A stretch of 39,893 bases of DNA from Geomicrobium sp. JCM 19038 (GTDB lineage: Bacteria; Bacillota; Bacilli; Bacillales; Marinococcaceae), in contig NZ_BAXA01000025.1 in the NCBI RefSeq assembly GCF_000698125.1, forward strand, positions 1 through 39,893, read 5' to 3'. The position numbers and the translations under genes were made by a program. The first letter of the stretch is position 1. Each line of letters opens with the position of its first letter. The notes under the pieces were generated by a model. The model was not told the DNA's origin. It did no database searches and saw only the letters and a list, made by a program, of their open reading frames with translations. Positions 1-7,826 of the stretch are shown in pieces.

Positions 1-26
1 ACATAAGATTATTTACAAAAAAACAC

Positions 27-55
27 TTGCATTCGTGATGGTTTTAGAGTAAAAT
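27..55 (+). promoter_or_regulatory. sigma-A promoter of the tRNA operon
   Basis: A -35 element TTGCAT (27-32) and a -10 element TAAAAT (50-55) are separated by exactly 17 bases, about 30 bases before the first tRNA. This is a good vegetative promoter, so the tRNA cluster need not depend on read-through from an rRNA operon upstream of the window. Confidence 0.7.
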
Positions 56-84
56 AATGTTGTCCATGAGGCCAACAGACACAT

Positions 85-159
85 TCCACAGTAGCTCAGT
101 GGTAGAGCAACCGGCTGTTAACCGGTAGGTCGCTGGTTCGAATCCTGCCTGTGGAGCCA
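85..159 (+). tRNA. tRNA-Asn (anticodon GTT), CCA encoded
   Basis: Full cloverleaf: acceptor TCCACAG (85-91) pairs with CTGTGGA (149-155); anticodon loop CTGTTAA; T-loop GGTTCGAATCC; 3' CCA encoded at 157-159. First gene of the 14-tRNA operon. Confidence 0.97.
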
Positions 160-164
160 TACTT

Positions 165-256
165 GGAGAGCTGTCCGAGTGGCCGAAGGAGCACGATTGG
201 AAATCGTGTAGGCGGCATTAACCGTCTCGAGGGTTCGAATCCCTCGCTCTCCGCCA
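165..256 (+). tRNA. tRNA-Ser (GGA), CCA encoded
   Basis: Class II tRNA with a long variable arm; acceptor GGAGAG pairs with CTCTCC; anticodon loop TTGGAAA gives GGA; GGTTCGAATCC T-arm; encoded CCA. Confidence 0.97.
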
Positions 257-286
257 TAACACATTATGCAAGAATAATCTTAAGTT

Positions 287-361
287 GGCCCGTTGGTCAA
301 GGGGTTAAGACACCGCCCTTTCACGGCGGTAACGCGGGTTCGAATCCCGCACGGGTCACCA
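287..361 (+). tRNA. tRNA-Glu (TTC), CCA encoded
   Basis: Acceptor GGCCCGT pairs with ACGGGTC; anticodon loop CTTTCAC gives TTC; GGTTCGAATCC T-arm; encoded CCA. In the B. subtilis trnD-type order a tRNA-Val would come next; none is present here. Confidence 0.97.
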
Positions 362-368
362 ACAATAT

Positions 369-445
<77 letters not shown>

Positions 446-532
446 ATTACTCTCGATACAACGTCGAAGTAGTAATAAGATAAGCATCAAGATACATACA
501 TAATTACTATGAAGTAAAACATTTACGAATGT

Positions 533-608
533 GGGCCTGTGGTGTAGCGGTTAACATGCCTGCCTGTCACGCAGGAGATCGCGGGTTCGATTCCCGTCAG
601 GCCCGCCA
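533..608 (+). tRNA. tRNA-Asp (GTC), CCA encoded
   Basis: Acceptor GGGCCTG pairs with CAGGCCC; anticodon loop CTGTCAC gives GTC; encoded CCA. It follows an 87-base spacer, the longest inside the operon. Confidence 0.97.
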
Positions 609-627
609 TTATTTCAAAAAGTGTTTT

Positions 628-703
628 GGCTCGATAGCTCAGTTGGTAGAGCAGTAGACTGAAAATCTACGTGTCGGCGGTTCGATTCCGTCTCGAGCCA
701 CCA
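628..703 (+). tRNA. tRNA-Phe (GAA), CCA encoded
   Basis: Acceptor GGCTCGA pairs with TCGAGCC; anticodon loop CTGAAAA gives GAA; GGTTCGATTCC T-arm; encoded CCA. Confidence 0.97.
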
Positions 704-709
704 TTTGTT

Positions 710-785
<76 letters not shown>

Positions 786-793
786 TCATAGAT

Positions 794-878
794 GGAGGGG
801 TAGCGAAGTGGCTAAACGCGGCGGACTGTAAATCCGCTCCCTCAGGGTTCGGCGGTTCGAATCCGTCCCCCTCCACCA
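794..878 (+). tRNA. tRNA-Tyr (GTA), CCA encoded
   Basis: Class II tRNA with a long variable arm; acceptor GGAGGGG pairs with CCCCTCC; anticodon GTA in loop CTGTAAA; encoded CCA. Confidence 0.97.
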
Positions 879-887
879 TTTACTAAT

Positions 888-961
888 AGGGGTATAGTTT
901 AATGGTAAAACGAAGGTCTCCAAAACCTTTGATGTGGGTTCGATTCCTACTACCCCTGCCA
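888..961 (+). tRNA. tRNA-Trp (CCA), CCA encoded
   Basis: Acceptor AGGGGTA pairs with TACCCCT; anticodon loop CTCCAAA gives CCA; encoded 3' CCA. Confidence 0.97.
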
Positions 962-989
962 TAACAAATTGGAGCTTAGAGATTACTAT

Positions 990-1066
990 GGCGGCTGTGG
1001 CGAAGTGGTTAACGCACCGGATTGTGGTTCCGGCACTCGTGAGTTCGATTCTCATCAGCCGCCCCA
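990..1066 (+). tRNA. tRNA-His (GTG), CCA encoded
   Basis: Carries the His-specific extra G at position -1 (base 990) opposite C73 (base 1063); acceptor GCGGCTG pairs with CAGCCGC; anticodon GTG; encoded CCA. Confidence 0.96.
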
Positions 1067-1069
1067 TAT

Positions 1070-1144
1070 TGGGCCATAGCCAAGCGGTAAGGCATCGGAT
1101 TTTGATTCCGTGATGCGCTGGTTCGAATCCAGCTGGCCCAGCCA
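1070..1144 (+). tRNA. tRNA-Gln (TTG), CCA encoded
   Basis: Acceptor TGGGCCA pairs with TGGCCCA; anticodon loop TTTTGAT gives TTG; encoded CCA. Confidence 0.97.
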
Positions 1145-1152
1145 TTTCTCAT

Positions 1153-1227
<75 letters not shown>

Positions 1228-1233
1228 AATTAT

Positions 1234-1307
<74 letters not shown>

Positions 1308-1331
1308 AAGAGAAATTCTGCCTTAACCAAT

Positions 1332-1420
1332 GCCGGGGTGGTGGAATTGGCAGACACACAGGACTTAAAATCCTGCGGTTGGTAACAACCGTGCCGGTTC
1401 AAGTCCGGCCCTCGGCACCA
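1332..1420 (+). tRNA. tRNA-Leu (TAA), CCA encoded
   Basis: Class II tRNA with long variable arm; acceptor GCCGGGG pairs with CCTCGGC allowing one mismatch; anticodon loop CTTAAAA gives TAA; encoded CCA. Last gene of the operon, followed by a terminator. Confidence 0.96.
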
Positions 1421-1452
1421 TTTTTAAAACAAACGCGTAAAGCATACTTTGA

Positions 1453-1485
1453 AACAGTCACAACTTATGTGGCTGTTTTTGTTTT
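1453..1485 (+). terminator. rho-independent terminator of the tRNA operon
   Basis: Stem AACAGTCACA (1453-1462) pairs with TGTGGCTGTT (1469-1478) across a 6-base loop, followed by a T-rich tract. It lies 32 bases after the last tRNA and 20 bases before dut. Confidence 0.85.
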
Positions 1486-1504
1486 ATAAAGGAGAGTTAT
1501 ACTA

Positions 1505-2002
1505 GTGAAAAGAATTGATGTGCGAGTAAAGAAACTTGATGAAGATGCTGTAATTCCAACCTATGAGTCACAAGCAGCTGCAGGGTTTGATTTGTATGCA
1601 CTTGAAGATGTTGTCATTCGCCCTGGTGAGACGAAATTAGTTCGTAGTGGGCTCGCTTTTGAAATCCCTGAAGGGTACGAGATGCAAGTACGACCACGAA
1701 GTGGATTGTCAAAAAAAACGAAACTACGTATTTCAAATAGTCCAGGAACAATTGATGCAGATTACCGGGGAGAAGTAGGAATTCTATTGGATAATCTTCA
1801 TTCAAGCGAAGTTTCTTCGGTCTATAATACGTCAGGCAAAGCAATTGAAGGATTACATGACAAAGGAAGTTATGTCATTGCTAAACATGATCGCATTGCG
1901 CAAGGTGTGTTACAAGAAGTACCACAAGCAAACTTCATGGAGGCAGACGATTTAAGTAGTACAAGTCGTGGCAGTGGCGGATTTGGATCTACAGGTCAAT
2001 AA
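1505..2002 (+). CDS. dut: deoxyuridine 5'-triphosphate nucleotidohydrolase (dUTPase)
   Basis: Hydrolyses dUTP to dUMP and pyrophosphate, supplying dTMP synthesis and keeping uracil out of DNA. Seen in the 165-residue product: motif 1 AAGFDLYA, motif 2 RPRSGLSKK, motif 3 GTIDADYRGE, motif 4 HDRIAQGV and the C-terminal glycine-rich motif GSGGFGSTG that closes over the active site in homotrimeric dUTPases. About 20 extra residues sit between motifs 3 and 4, which makes it longer than the compact family members. A GTG start is used, with GGAGAG about 9 bases upstream. Monocistronic: terminators flank it on both sides. Cytoplasmic. Confidence 0.93.
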   Translation: MKRIDVRVKKLDEDAVIPTYESQAAAGFDLYALEDVVIRPGETKLVRSGLAFEIPEGYEMQVRPRSGLSKKTKLRISNSPGTIDADYRGEVGILLDNLHSSEVSSVYNTSGKAIEGLHDKGSYVIAKHDRIAQGVLQEVPQANFMEADDLSSTSRGSGGFGSTGQ

Positions 2003-2011
2003 AGTGAGAAG

Positions 2012-2041
2012 AAGGTAACGATTCTAGGTTACCTTTTTTTG
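2012..2041 (+). terminator. terminator after dut
   Basis: Stem AAGGTAAC (2012-2019) pairs with GTTACCTT (2028-2035), followed by a T run. Confidence 0.85.
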
Positions 2042-2200
2042 GCATTTTGTATAGAACTTGCTCTTAAAATTGTACAATCTGTCAGGTGCATATTGCTCGC
2101 AAATTCGATACAATAGAGCTCATACTCTTTTGATTAAATAATTGGAATATTAGTAATAATGTCATTTAATCTTACTTCATTCATGAAGGAGGGCTTTCGT

Positions 2201-3552
2201 TTGAATGTGTTGGATCGTTTAAAAGAGAACTTTGACGAAGTGGAACAAGCTTTATCAAAGCAAGAAGCTGTAGAGGAGTCCAATCGTTGTTTGTATTGTT
2301 ATGATGCACCATGCATCACAGCATGTCCGACAGGCATCGATATACCCTCGTTTATTCAAAAGATCTCATCTGACAATGTGTACGGTTCCGCACGAACAAT
2401 TATGGAAGCAAATCCAGTAGGAGCAAGCTGTGCAAGAGTATGTCCTACCGAAGAATTATGTGAGGGTGCTTGTGTTCTTAATCATTCAACAACACCTATT
2501 ATGATTGGCAAATTACAACGATATGCGACTGACTGGGCGAAACACAATGAAAAAGTATTGTTTAAACGAGGAAGACCGATTGACCGCTCTATAGGTATTA
2601 TCGGCGGTGGCCCTGCTGGTTTATCTTGTGCAAGAGAGTTAGCAGTGCAAGGGTACGCAGTAACCATCTATGAAGCGAATGAAGAAGCTGGTGGGCTTGA
2701 TACGTATGGCATCGTTTCGTTCCGACTTCCAAAAGCTGTTTCTCGTTGGGAAGTGGAACAAGTCGAACAGCTTGGTGTAGACATTCAGACGAATTGCAAA
2801 GTTGGTGAGGATGTCTCGTTTAATGAAATTCAGTCCAAGCATGATTCAATCGTATTAGCGATTGGTATGGGCGAAGTTCCAAATCTTCATCTTTATGGCG
2901 AAACGTTAGAAGGCGTACATGATGCAATTCAACTCGTAAAATCAACGAAAAAGGATGATCTTCCTGAACCGCTAGTAGGTAAACGAGGGTCGTAATCGGA
3001 GCAGGGAACACAGCAATTGATGGAGCGACGTGTGCTGTAAGGCTAGGAGCCGAACAAGTTCAAATCTTGTATCGACGTACGAGTGAAGAGATGACAGCAT
3101 ATGACTTTGAATATGAATTTGCAAAGCAAGATGGTGTAGAGTTTCGTTGGTTAACGATGCCTGTACACATTCATGGAAACGATGAAGGGAAAGTCGCTAG
3201 CATTGAATGTATGAAAATGGAATTGCAAGAACCTGGTGAAGACGGTAGAAGACGAGTTCAACCAATTGAAGGGTCTAATTTTACGATTAAGGTTGATTTT
3301 GTTATTAAAGCAATTGGCCAGGATCGTTATATAGACTTGTTAAATGAGATTGGTGTTGATCACGTTAATGGTGTTGTGCGTGTGGAAGAAGGGCGATTTA
3401 GTACTTCATTAGAAAATGTCTACGCGTGTGGTGATGTCACATTTGGAGAAGGTCATGGTGAGGCGATGGTTGTAACGGCAGCAGAACAAGGGAAACAAAC
3501 TGCCTATCGCATTCATGAACACTTACAAGGTCAAGCTCGTACTTTTGCATAG
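2201..3552 (+). CDS. preT: NAD-dependent dihydropyrimidine dehydrogenase, PreT subunit (frameshifted as sequenced)
   Basis: First enzyme of reductive pyrimidine catabolism, acting with PreA. The N-terminal domain carries the cysteine clusters typical of the Fe-S binding domain of DPD and glutamate synthase small subunit (CLYCYDAPCITACPTG, CARVCPTEELCEGAC), followed by an FAD-binding GGGPAGLSCARE motif, an NAD-binding GAGNTAIDGA motif and the C-terminal YACGDVTFGEGHGEA motif. The reading frame breaks near 2986-2990: the first part ends at 2995 and the rest continues in the -1 frame. Restoring a fourth G to the GGG run gives KRGVVIGAGNTAID, exactly the expected NAD motif, so a one-base loss is likely. 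I place the start at TTG 2201, eight bases after AAGGAGGG, rather than ATG 2159. Repaired length about 450 residues, usual for PreT. Confidence 0.88.
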
Positions 3553-3564
3553 AGGAGGTTTACG

Positions 3565-4841
3565 ATGGCAGATTTAATGACGAATGTAGGTGGGATTACG
3601 TCACCGAATCCATTTTGGCTTGCAAGTGCACCTCCGACAAACTCAGGTTATCAAGTACAGCGTGCGTTTGAAGCTGGATGGGGAGGTGCTGTCTGGAAAA
3701 CATTAGGCGACCCAATTATTAATACGACTTCACGATTTGCGGCAGTTTCATACAATGGGCAACGAGTGGCAGGGTTTAATAATATTGAGCTGATCACTGA
3801 TCGCCCTCTAGAAGTGAACTTGAAAGAAATTTATGAAACGAAGAAACGTTTTCCAGATCATGCAATAATCGCTTCGTTAATGATGGAGCCAAAACGTGAG
3901 CGATGGCATGAACTTGTTAAACGTGTGGAGCAAGTCGGTGTTGATGGTCTAGAGTTAAACTTCGGTTGTCCGCACGGTATGGCAGAACGTGGGATGGGTT
4001 CAGCATCAGGACAAGTGCCTGAACTTGTTGAAAAGCAAACATATTGGGTGAAAGAAGTAGCAACTACACCAGTGATTGTGAAGTTAACACCGAACATCAC
4101 AGACATTACGGCGACAGCAGAAGCCGCAGTCCGTGGCGGCGCTGATTCAATTAGCCTAATCAATACGATTAATAGTCTTGCAGGTGTTGATATTCATACG
4201 TGGAACACGATCCCGAATGTTGATGGCAAAGGGCTCATGGTGGATATTGTGGTCCAGCAGTCAAACCAATCGCGTTGAATATGGTTGCAGAATGTGCTCG
4301 CAATGAAAATGTGAATGTACCGATATCTGGTATTGGAGGCATTTCAAATTGGCAAGACGCTGTCGAATTTATGCTAATGGGGGCCTCAGGTGTCCAAGTG
4401 TGTACACAAGCGATGCACCACGGATTTCGCATCGTTGAGGACATGATTGAAGGGCTTAGTCTTTATTTGGATGAAAAAGGCTTATCTTCCGTTAGCGAGC
4501 TGACTGGCCAATCGGTTAAAAGATATTCGAATTGGGGCGATTTGAATTTAAATCATCAAATTGTTGCTGAGATTAATAATGATGTGTGTATCAATTGCAA
4601 CAAATGCCACATTGCTTGTGAAGATACAGCTCATCAATGTATTGATATGTTAAAAGATGAAGATGGAAATCCGATCTTACGTGTTCGCGAAGAAGAGTGC
4701 GTCGGTTGTAACCTTTGCTCGATCGTCTGTCCAGTTGATGGAGCCATTAATATGGTCGAGAAACTAAATGACCGTCCACCGATGAGTTGGAATGAACGTG
4801 AACGTGTGATCACGTCATTAACTGCTTCAAAATCGTCATAA
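3565..4841 (+). CDS. preA: NAD-dependent dihydropyrimidine dehydrogenase, PreA subunit (frameshifted as sequenced)
   Basis: Catalytic FMN/Fe-S subunit that, with PreT, reduces uracil or thymine to the dihydropyrimidine. The N-terminal TIM barrel is of dihydroorotate dehydrogenase type (ASAPPTNSGYQ, LELNFGCPHGM, VKLTPNITDI, SGIGGI), and the C-terminus has two 4Fe-4S clusters (CINCNKCHIAC, CVGCNLCSIVCP). The frame breaks near 4231-4234: the first part stops at 4278 and the remainder is in the -1 frame. Adding one base after the GGG run gives HGGYCGPAVKPIALNM, the family-typical stretch. RBS GAGGAGG precedes ATG 3565. It lies 12 bases after preT. Repaired length about 425 residues. Confidence 0.9.
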
Positions 4842-4859
4842 CCAGAAAGGAATTCTGAT

Positions 4860-6266
4860 ATGAAAATTATAAAAAACGGAACTGTTGTCACAGCTACTGA
4901 TACATTTCAAGCAGACATAAAAATTGTTGATGACAAGATTGAAGCGGTCGGACTCGGATTAAGTACAGAGGGAGCAGAGGTTATTGATGCTTCTGGACGT
5001 TATATCTTCCCAGGTGGGATTGACCCTCATACTCACCTTGATATGCCGTTTGGAGGTACAGTCACGAAAGATGATTTCGAAACGGGAACAGTAGCTGCGG
5101 CGTTTGGTGGGACGACGACAATCATTGATTTTTGTTTGACTGAAAAAAGCAAACCGTTGTCGGATGCGATTGAAGTGTGGCATAACAAATCCAAAGATAA
5201 AGCAGCAATCGATTATAGTTTTCATTTAATGATCGGTGAGATGAATGATCATGTTCTTAAGGAACTACCGCAAGTCATTGAGCAAGAAGGAATTACGTCA
5301 TTTAAAGTATTCATGGCATACAAAAATGTCTTCCAAGCAGACGATGCAACCTTGTTCCAAACGTTAATTAAAGCTAAGGAACTCGGAGCACTTGTGATGG
5401 TTCATGCAGAAAACGGTGATGTGATTGATTATTTAACGAAAAAAGCACTTCAAAACGATCAAACCGCACCGATCTATCATGCACTCACAAGACCCCCAGA
5501 GGCAGAAGGAGAAGCAACAGGAAGAGCAAGTCAATTAACCGCGCTGGCAGATTCACAACTTTACGTCGTTCATGTGACTTGTGAAGAAGCAGTCAAACAG
5601 ATTGAAGAAGCAAGGAAAAAAGGTGCTGACGTTTGGGGGGAAACGTGTCCTCAATATTTAGTGCTCGACCAAAGCATTATGGACCAACCAGATTTCGAAG
5701 GCGCAAAATACGTCTGGTCACCACCGCTTCGTGAAAAACAACATCAAGAGTCACTCTGGAATGCATTAAGAACTGGCTCTTTGCAAACGCTTGGATCGGA
5801 TCAATGTTCATTTGACTTTAATGGTCAAAAAGATTTAGGCAAAGACGATTTCACAAAGATTCCAAACGGAGGCCCGACGATTGAAGATCGTATGTCGATT
5901 CTTTATTCAGAAGGAGTGTGTAAAGGTCGAATTACACTCAATCAGTTTGTTGAGTTAACATCAACTCGCGCTGCCAAGTTATTCGGATTGCATCCGAAAA
6001 AAGGAACGATTGTAGCCGGTGCAGATGCTGATCTTGTTATTTTTAATCCGGATGTGACGCGAACGCTCTCTCAAAAAACGCATCATTTAGCGGTTGATTA
6101 TAATGCGTTTGAAGGATTAGAAGTAAGTGGGAAAGCGGAGACGGTTCTCTTACGTGGACAGGTTATTGTTGAAAACGATCAATATGTCGGTCACAAAGGC
6201 CAAGGAGAGTACATTAAGCGAGCGAAGTATGGTCATCAGTTAGAATCGAAAGTCGCGCAACGATAG
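4860..6266 (+). CDS. hydA: dihydropyrimidinase (D-hydantoinase)
   Basis: Second step: opens the ring of dihydrouracil or dihydrothymine to the N-carbamoyl-beta-amino acid. Seen: cyclic amidohydrolase metal ligands H57 and H59 in DPHTHLD, the lysine that becomes carboxylated (K149 in SFKVFMAY), H182 in VHAENG, H238 in VVHVTCEEA and D314 in LGSDQCSF. All binuclear metal ligands are present. Length 468 residues, normal for the family. RBS AAAGGA lies before ATG 4860; the gene starts 18 bases after preA. Its place between the dehydrogenase and a carbamoylase argues for pyrimidine degradation rather than a stand-alone hydantoinase. Cytoplasmic. Confidence 0.95.
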   Translation: MKIIKNGTVVTATDTFQADIKIVDDKIEAVGLGLSTEGAEVIDASGRYIFPGGIDPHTHLDMPFGGTVTKDDFETGTVAAAFGGTTTIIDFCLTEKSKPLSDAIEVWHNKSKDKAAIDYSFHLMIGEMNDHVLKELPQVIEQEGITSFKVFMAYKNVFQADDATLFQTLIKAKELGALVMVHAENGDVIDYLTKKALQNDQTAPIYHALTRPPEAEGEATGRASQLTALADSQLYVVHVTCEEAVKQIEEARKKGADVWGETCPQYLVLDQSIMDQPDFEGAKYVWSPPLREKQHQESLWNALRTGSLQTLGSDQCSFDFNGQKDLGKDDFTKIPNGGPTIEDRMSILYSEGVCKGRITLNQFVELTSTRAAKLFGLHPKKGTIVAGADADLVIFNPDVTRTLSQKTHHLAVDYNAFEGLEVSGKAETVLLRGQVIVENDQYVGHKGQGEYIKRAKYGHQLESKVAQR

Positions 6267-6290
6267 TTCCTTATAAAAGGAGTGAAAGTG

Positions 6291-6485
6291 ATGAATGAAC
6301 ATGAAGATTATGTGAAAGAAAAGCATCGGATTGACGAGCTATTTGATCGTGGCTATACGATTGAGCACGTAGAAGAGAATCTTGATGGTGCATTCGTGAC
6401 GTTTCGTTTAGGTGAAGTAACAGAAGTCGTTAATTTTCTAAATGCCAATGCAAGGAAGTATTTTTCGACAAAGATGATCTCTTAA
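6291..6485 (+). CDS. small acidic protein of unknown function in the pyrimidine catabolism operon
   Basis: Not recognised. A 64-residue soluble protein with no signal peptide, membrane segment, cysteine or metal motif. It is charged (MNEHEDYVKEKHRIDELFD at the N-terminus) and then has an amphipathic or beta-like segment. ATG 6291 is chosen because AAAGGAG (6276-6282) is 8 bases upstream; a GTG at 6282 overlaps that RBS. It sits 24 bases after hydA and 10 before the carbamoylase, so it is co-transcribed. Inference: an accessory or regulatory partner of the pathway. Confidence 0.7.
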   Translation: MNEHEDYVKEKHRIDELFDRGYTIEHVEENLDGAFVTFRLGEVTEVVNFLNANARKYFSTKMIS

Positions 6486-6495
6486 GGAGCAGTCT

Positions 6496-7716
6496 ATGCA
6501 AAATCAAAAAATAGCAATTAACGGCAAACGGCTTGAAGAAACAATCGAGAGGTTTGCGGATTTTGGCAGAACTTACAATAACGGGGTAACTCGCCTCGCA
6601 TTAAGTGCTGAAGATGTTCGTGCTCGTAATTATTTGGTCGAGTGTTGCGAGGCGTTAGGATTACACGTAACCAAGGACGACCTAGGCAACCTTTATGCAC
6701 GATTTGAAGGAAGTGACTCTAAAGCAGATCCTGTCTATGTTGGTTCTCATTTGGATAGTGTCAAAAAAGGAGGCCGGTATGACGGGGCGCTCGGTGTGAT
6801 CGCTGCGCTTGAAGTCATCCGTACGATGATTGACTATTCGATCCAACCGAAGCGACCGATTATTCTCGTGAACTTTACGAATGAAGAAGGTGCTCGCTTT
6901 GAACCTTCGATGATGAGTTCAGGGGTCTTATCAGGTAAGTTCAATCAAGATGAAATGTACGAGAAACCTGATCAAAAGGGAATTACCTTTCTGGAAGCGT
7001 TAAAGGAAAGTGGTTATGAAGGCAAGAAAGACGAGCGCTTAACGAACGGCAAAGCATTTTTAGAACTGCACATCGAGCAAGGTCCGGTTCTAGAGCAAGA
7101 AGAAATAACAATCGGTGCGGTAGAATGTGTTGTCGGCATGGTCTGTTATGAGATTGAAGTTCTAGGGGATTCCAATCACGCAGGAACAACGCCGATGGCG
7201 ATGCGAGATGACGCATTGTTTACAGCGGTCGATACGATTCAATCGCTAAGAAATCGATTGGATCAGTTAGATAAACGTCTCGTCTATACAATCGGGCGTA
7301 TAGATGCATCGCCGAACATCCATACAGTGATACCAAATCGTATCGTATTTAGTCTTGAAGCAAGGCACCAAGATGAAGACGTCATTTCAGAAGTGGAGCA
7401 GATCATTTGCTCTTTCAAAGAACGTAACCGTATTGAACCAAAGCGGTTGTGGCAGAGAGATACGGTCTGGTTTGATTCTGCAGTCGTTAATGTGGTTGAA
7501 GAAGCGAGTAAACAATTGGGCACAACGCATCGACGAATGGTGAGTGGGGCTGGGCACGACGCACAGTTTATTGCGTCGATGATGCCTACTGCGATGATTT
7601 TTGTTCCGAGTTTACGCGGCAAAAGCCATTCTGAAGACGAGTATACTTCGCCTAAAGATTGTATCACAGGTGTGAATGTCTTATTTGAAGCAGTAAGTAC
7701 ATTGAGTCAGGAATAA
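6496..7716 (+). CDS. Zn-dependent N-carbamoyl amidase (hydantoinase/carbamoylase family, M20)
   Basis: Third step: releases CO2 and ammonia from N-carbamoyl-beta-alanine or N-carbamoyl-beta-aminoisobutyrate. Family motifs are intact: GSHLDSVKKGGRYDGALGV, FTNEEGARF, LELHIEQGPVLE, the dimerisation-domain DSNHAGTTPM, and SGAGHDAQF with SEDEYT near the C-terminus. These give the usual His/Asp/Glu/His zinc ligands of allantoate/carbamoyl amidohydrolases. Length 406 residues. RBS AAGGAG precedes ATG 6496. Substrate is inferred from operon position; alternatives in the same family are allantoate amidohydrolase and L-N-carbamoylase. Confidence 0.9.
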   Translation: MQNQKIAINGKRLEETIERFADFGRTYNNGVTRLALSAEDVRARNYLVECCEALGLHVTKDDLGNLYARFEGSDSKADPVYVGSHLDSVKKGGRYDGALGVIAALEVIRTMIDYSIQPKRPIILVNFTNEEGARFEPSMMSSGVLSGKFNQDEMYEKPDQKGITFLEALKESGYEGKKDERLTNGKAFLELHIEQGPVLEQEEITIGAVECVVGMVCYEIEVLGDSNHAGTTPMAMRDDALFTAVDTIQSLRNRLDQLDKRLVYTIGRIDASPNIHTVIPNRIVFSLEARHQDEDVISEVEQIICSFKERNRIEPKRLWQRDTVWFDSAVVNVVEEASKQLGTTHRRMVSGAGHDAQFIASMMPTAMIFVPSLRGKSHSEDEYTSPKDCITGVNVLFEAVSTLSQE

Positions 7717-7722
7717 GTACCG

Positions 7723-7754
7723 AAACAGCCATCTGTCTTGTGGCTGTTTCTTTG
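7723..7754 (+). terminator. terminator of the pyrimidine catabolism operon
   Basis: Stem AAACAGCCA (7723-7731) pairs with TGGCTGTTT (7741-7749), then TCTTTGT. It closes the preT-carbamoylase operon. Confidence 0.8.
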
Positions 7755-7826
7755 TGATTCGTTTGAAAATTTTTATGGTCAAGTTCGTTAAGTATAGCAA
7801 CGTCTTAACAAATTGTAGGTGTTATT

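Noticed and set aside
2090-2120. sigma-E-like promoter before preT (GCATATT ... GATACAAT)
   Set aside because: The two elements look right but are only 12 bases apart, and pyrimidine catabolism has no obvious reason for sporulation control.
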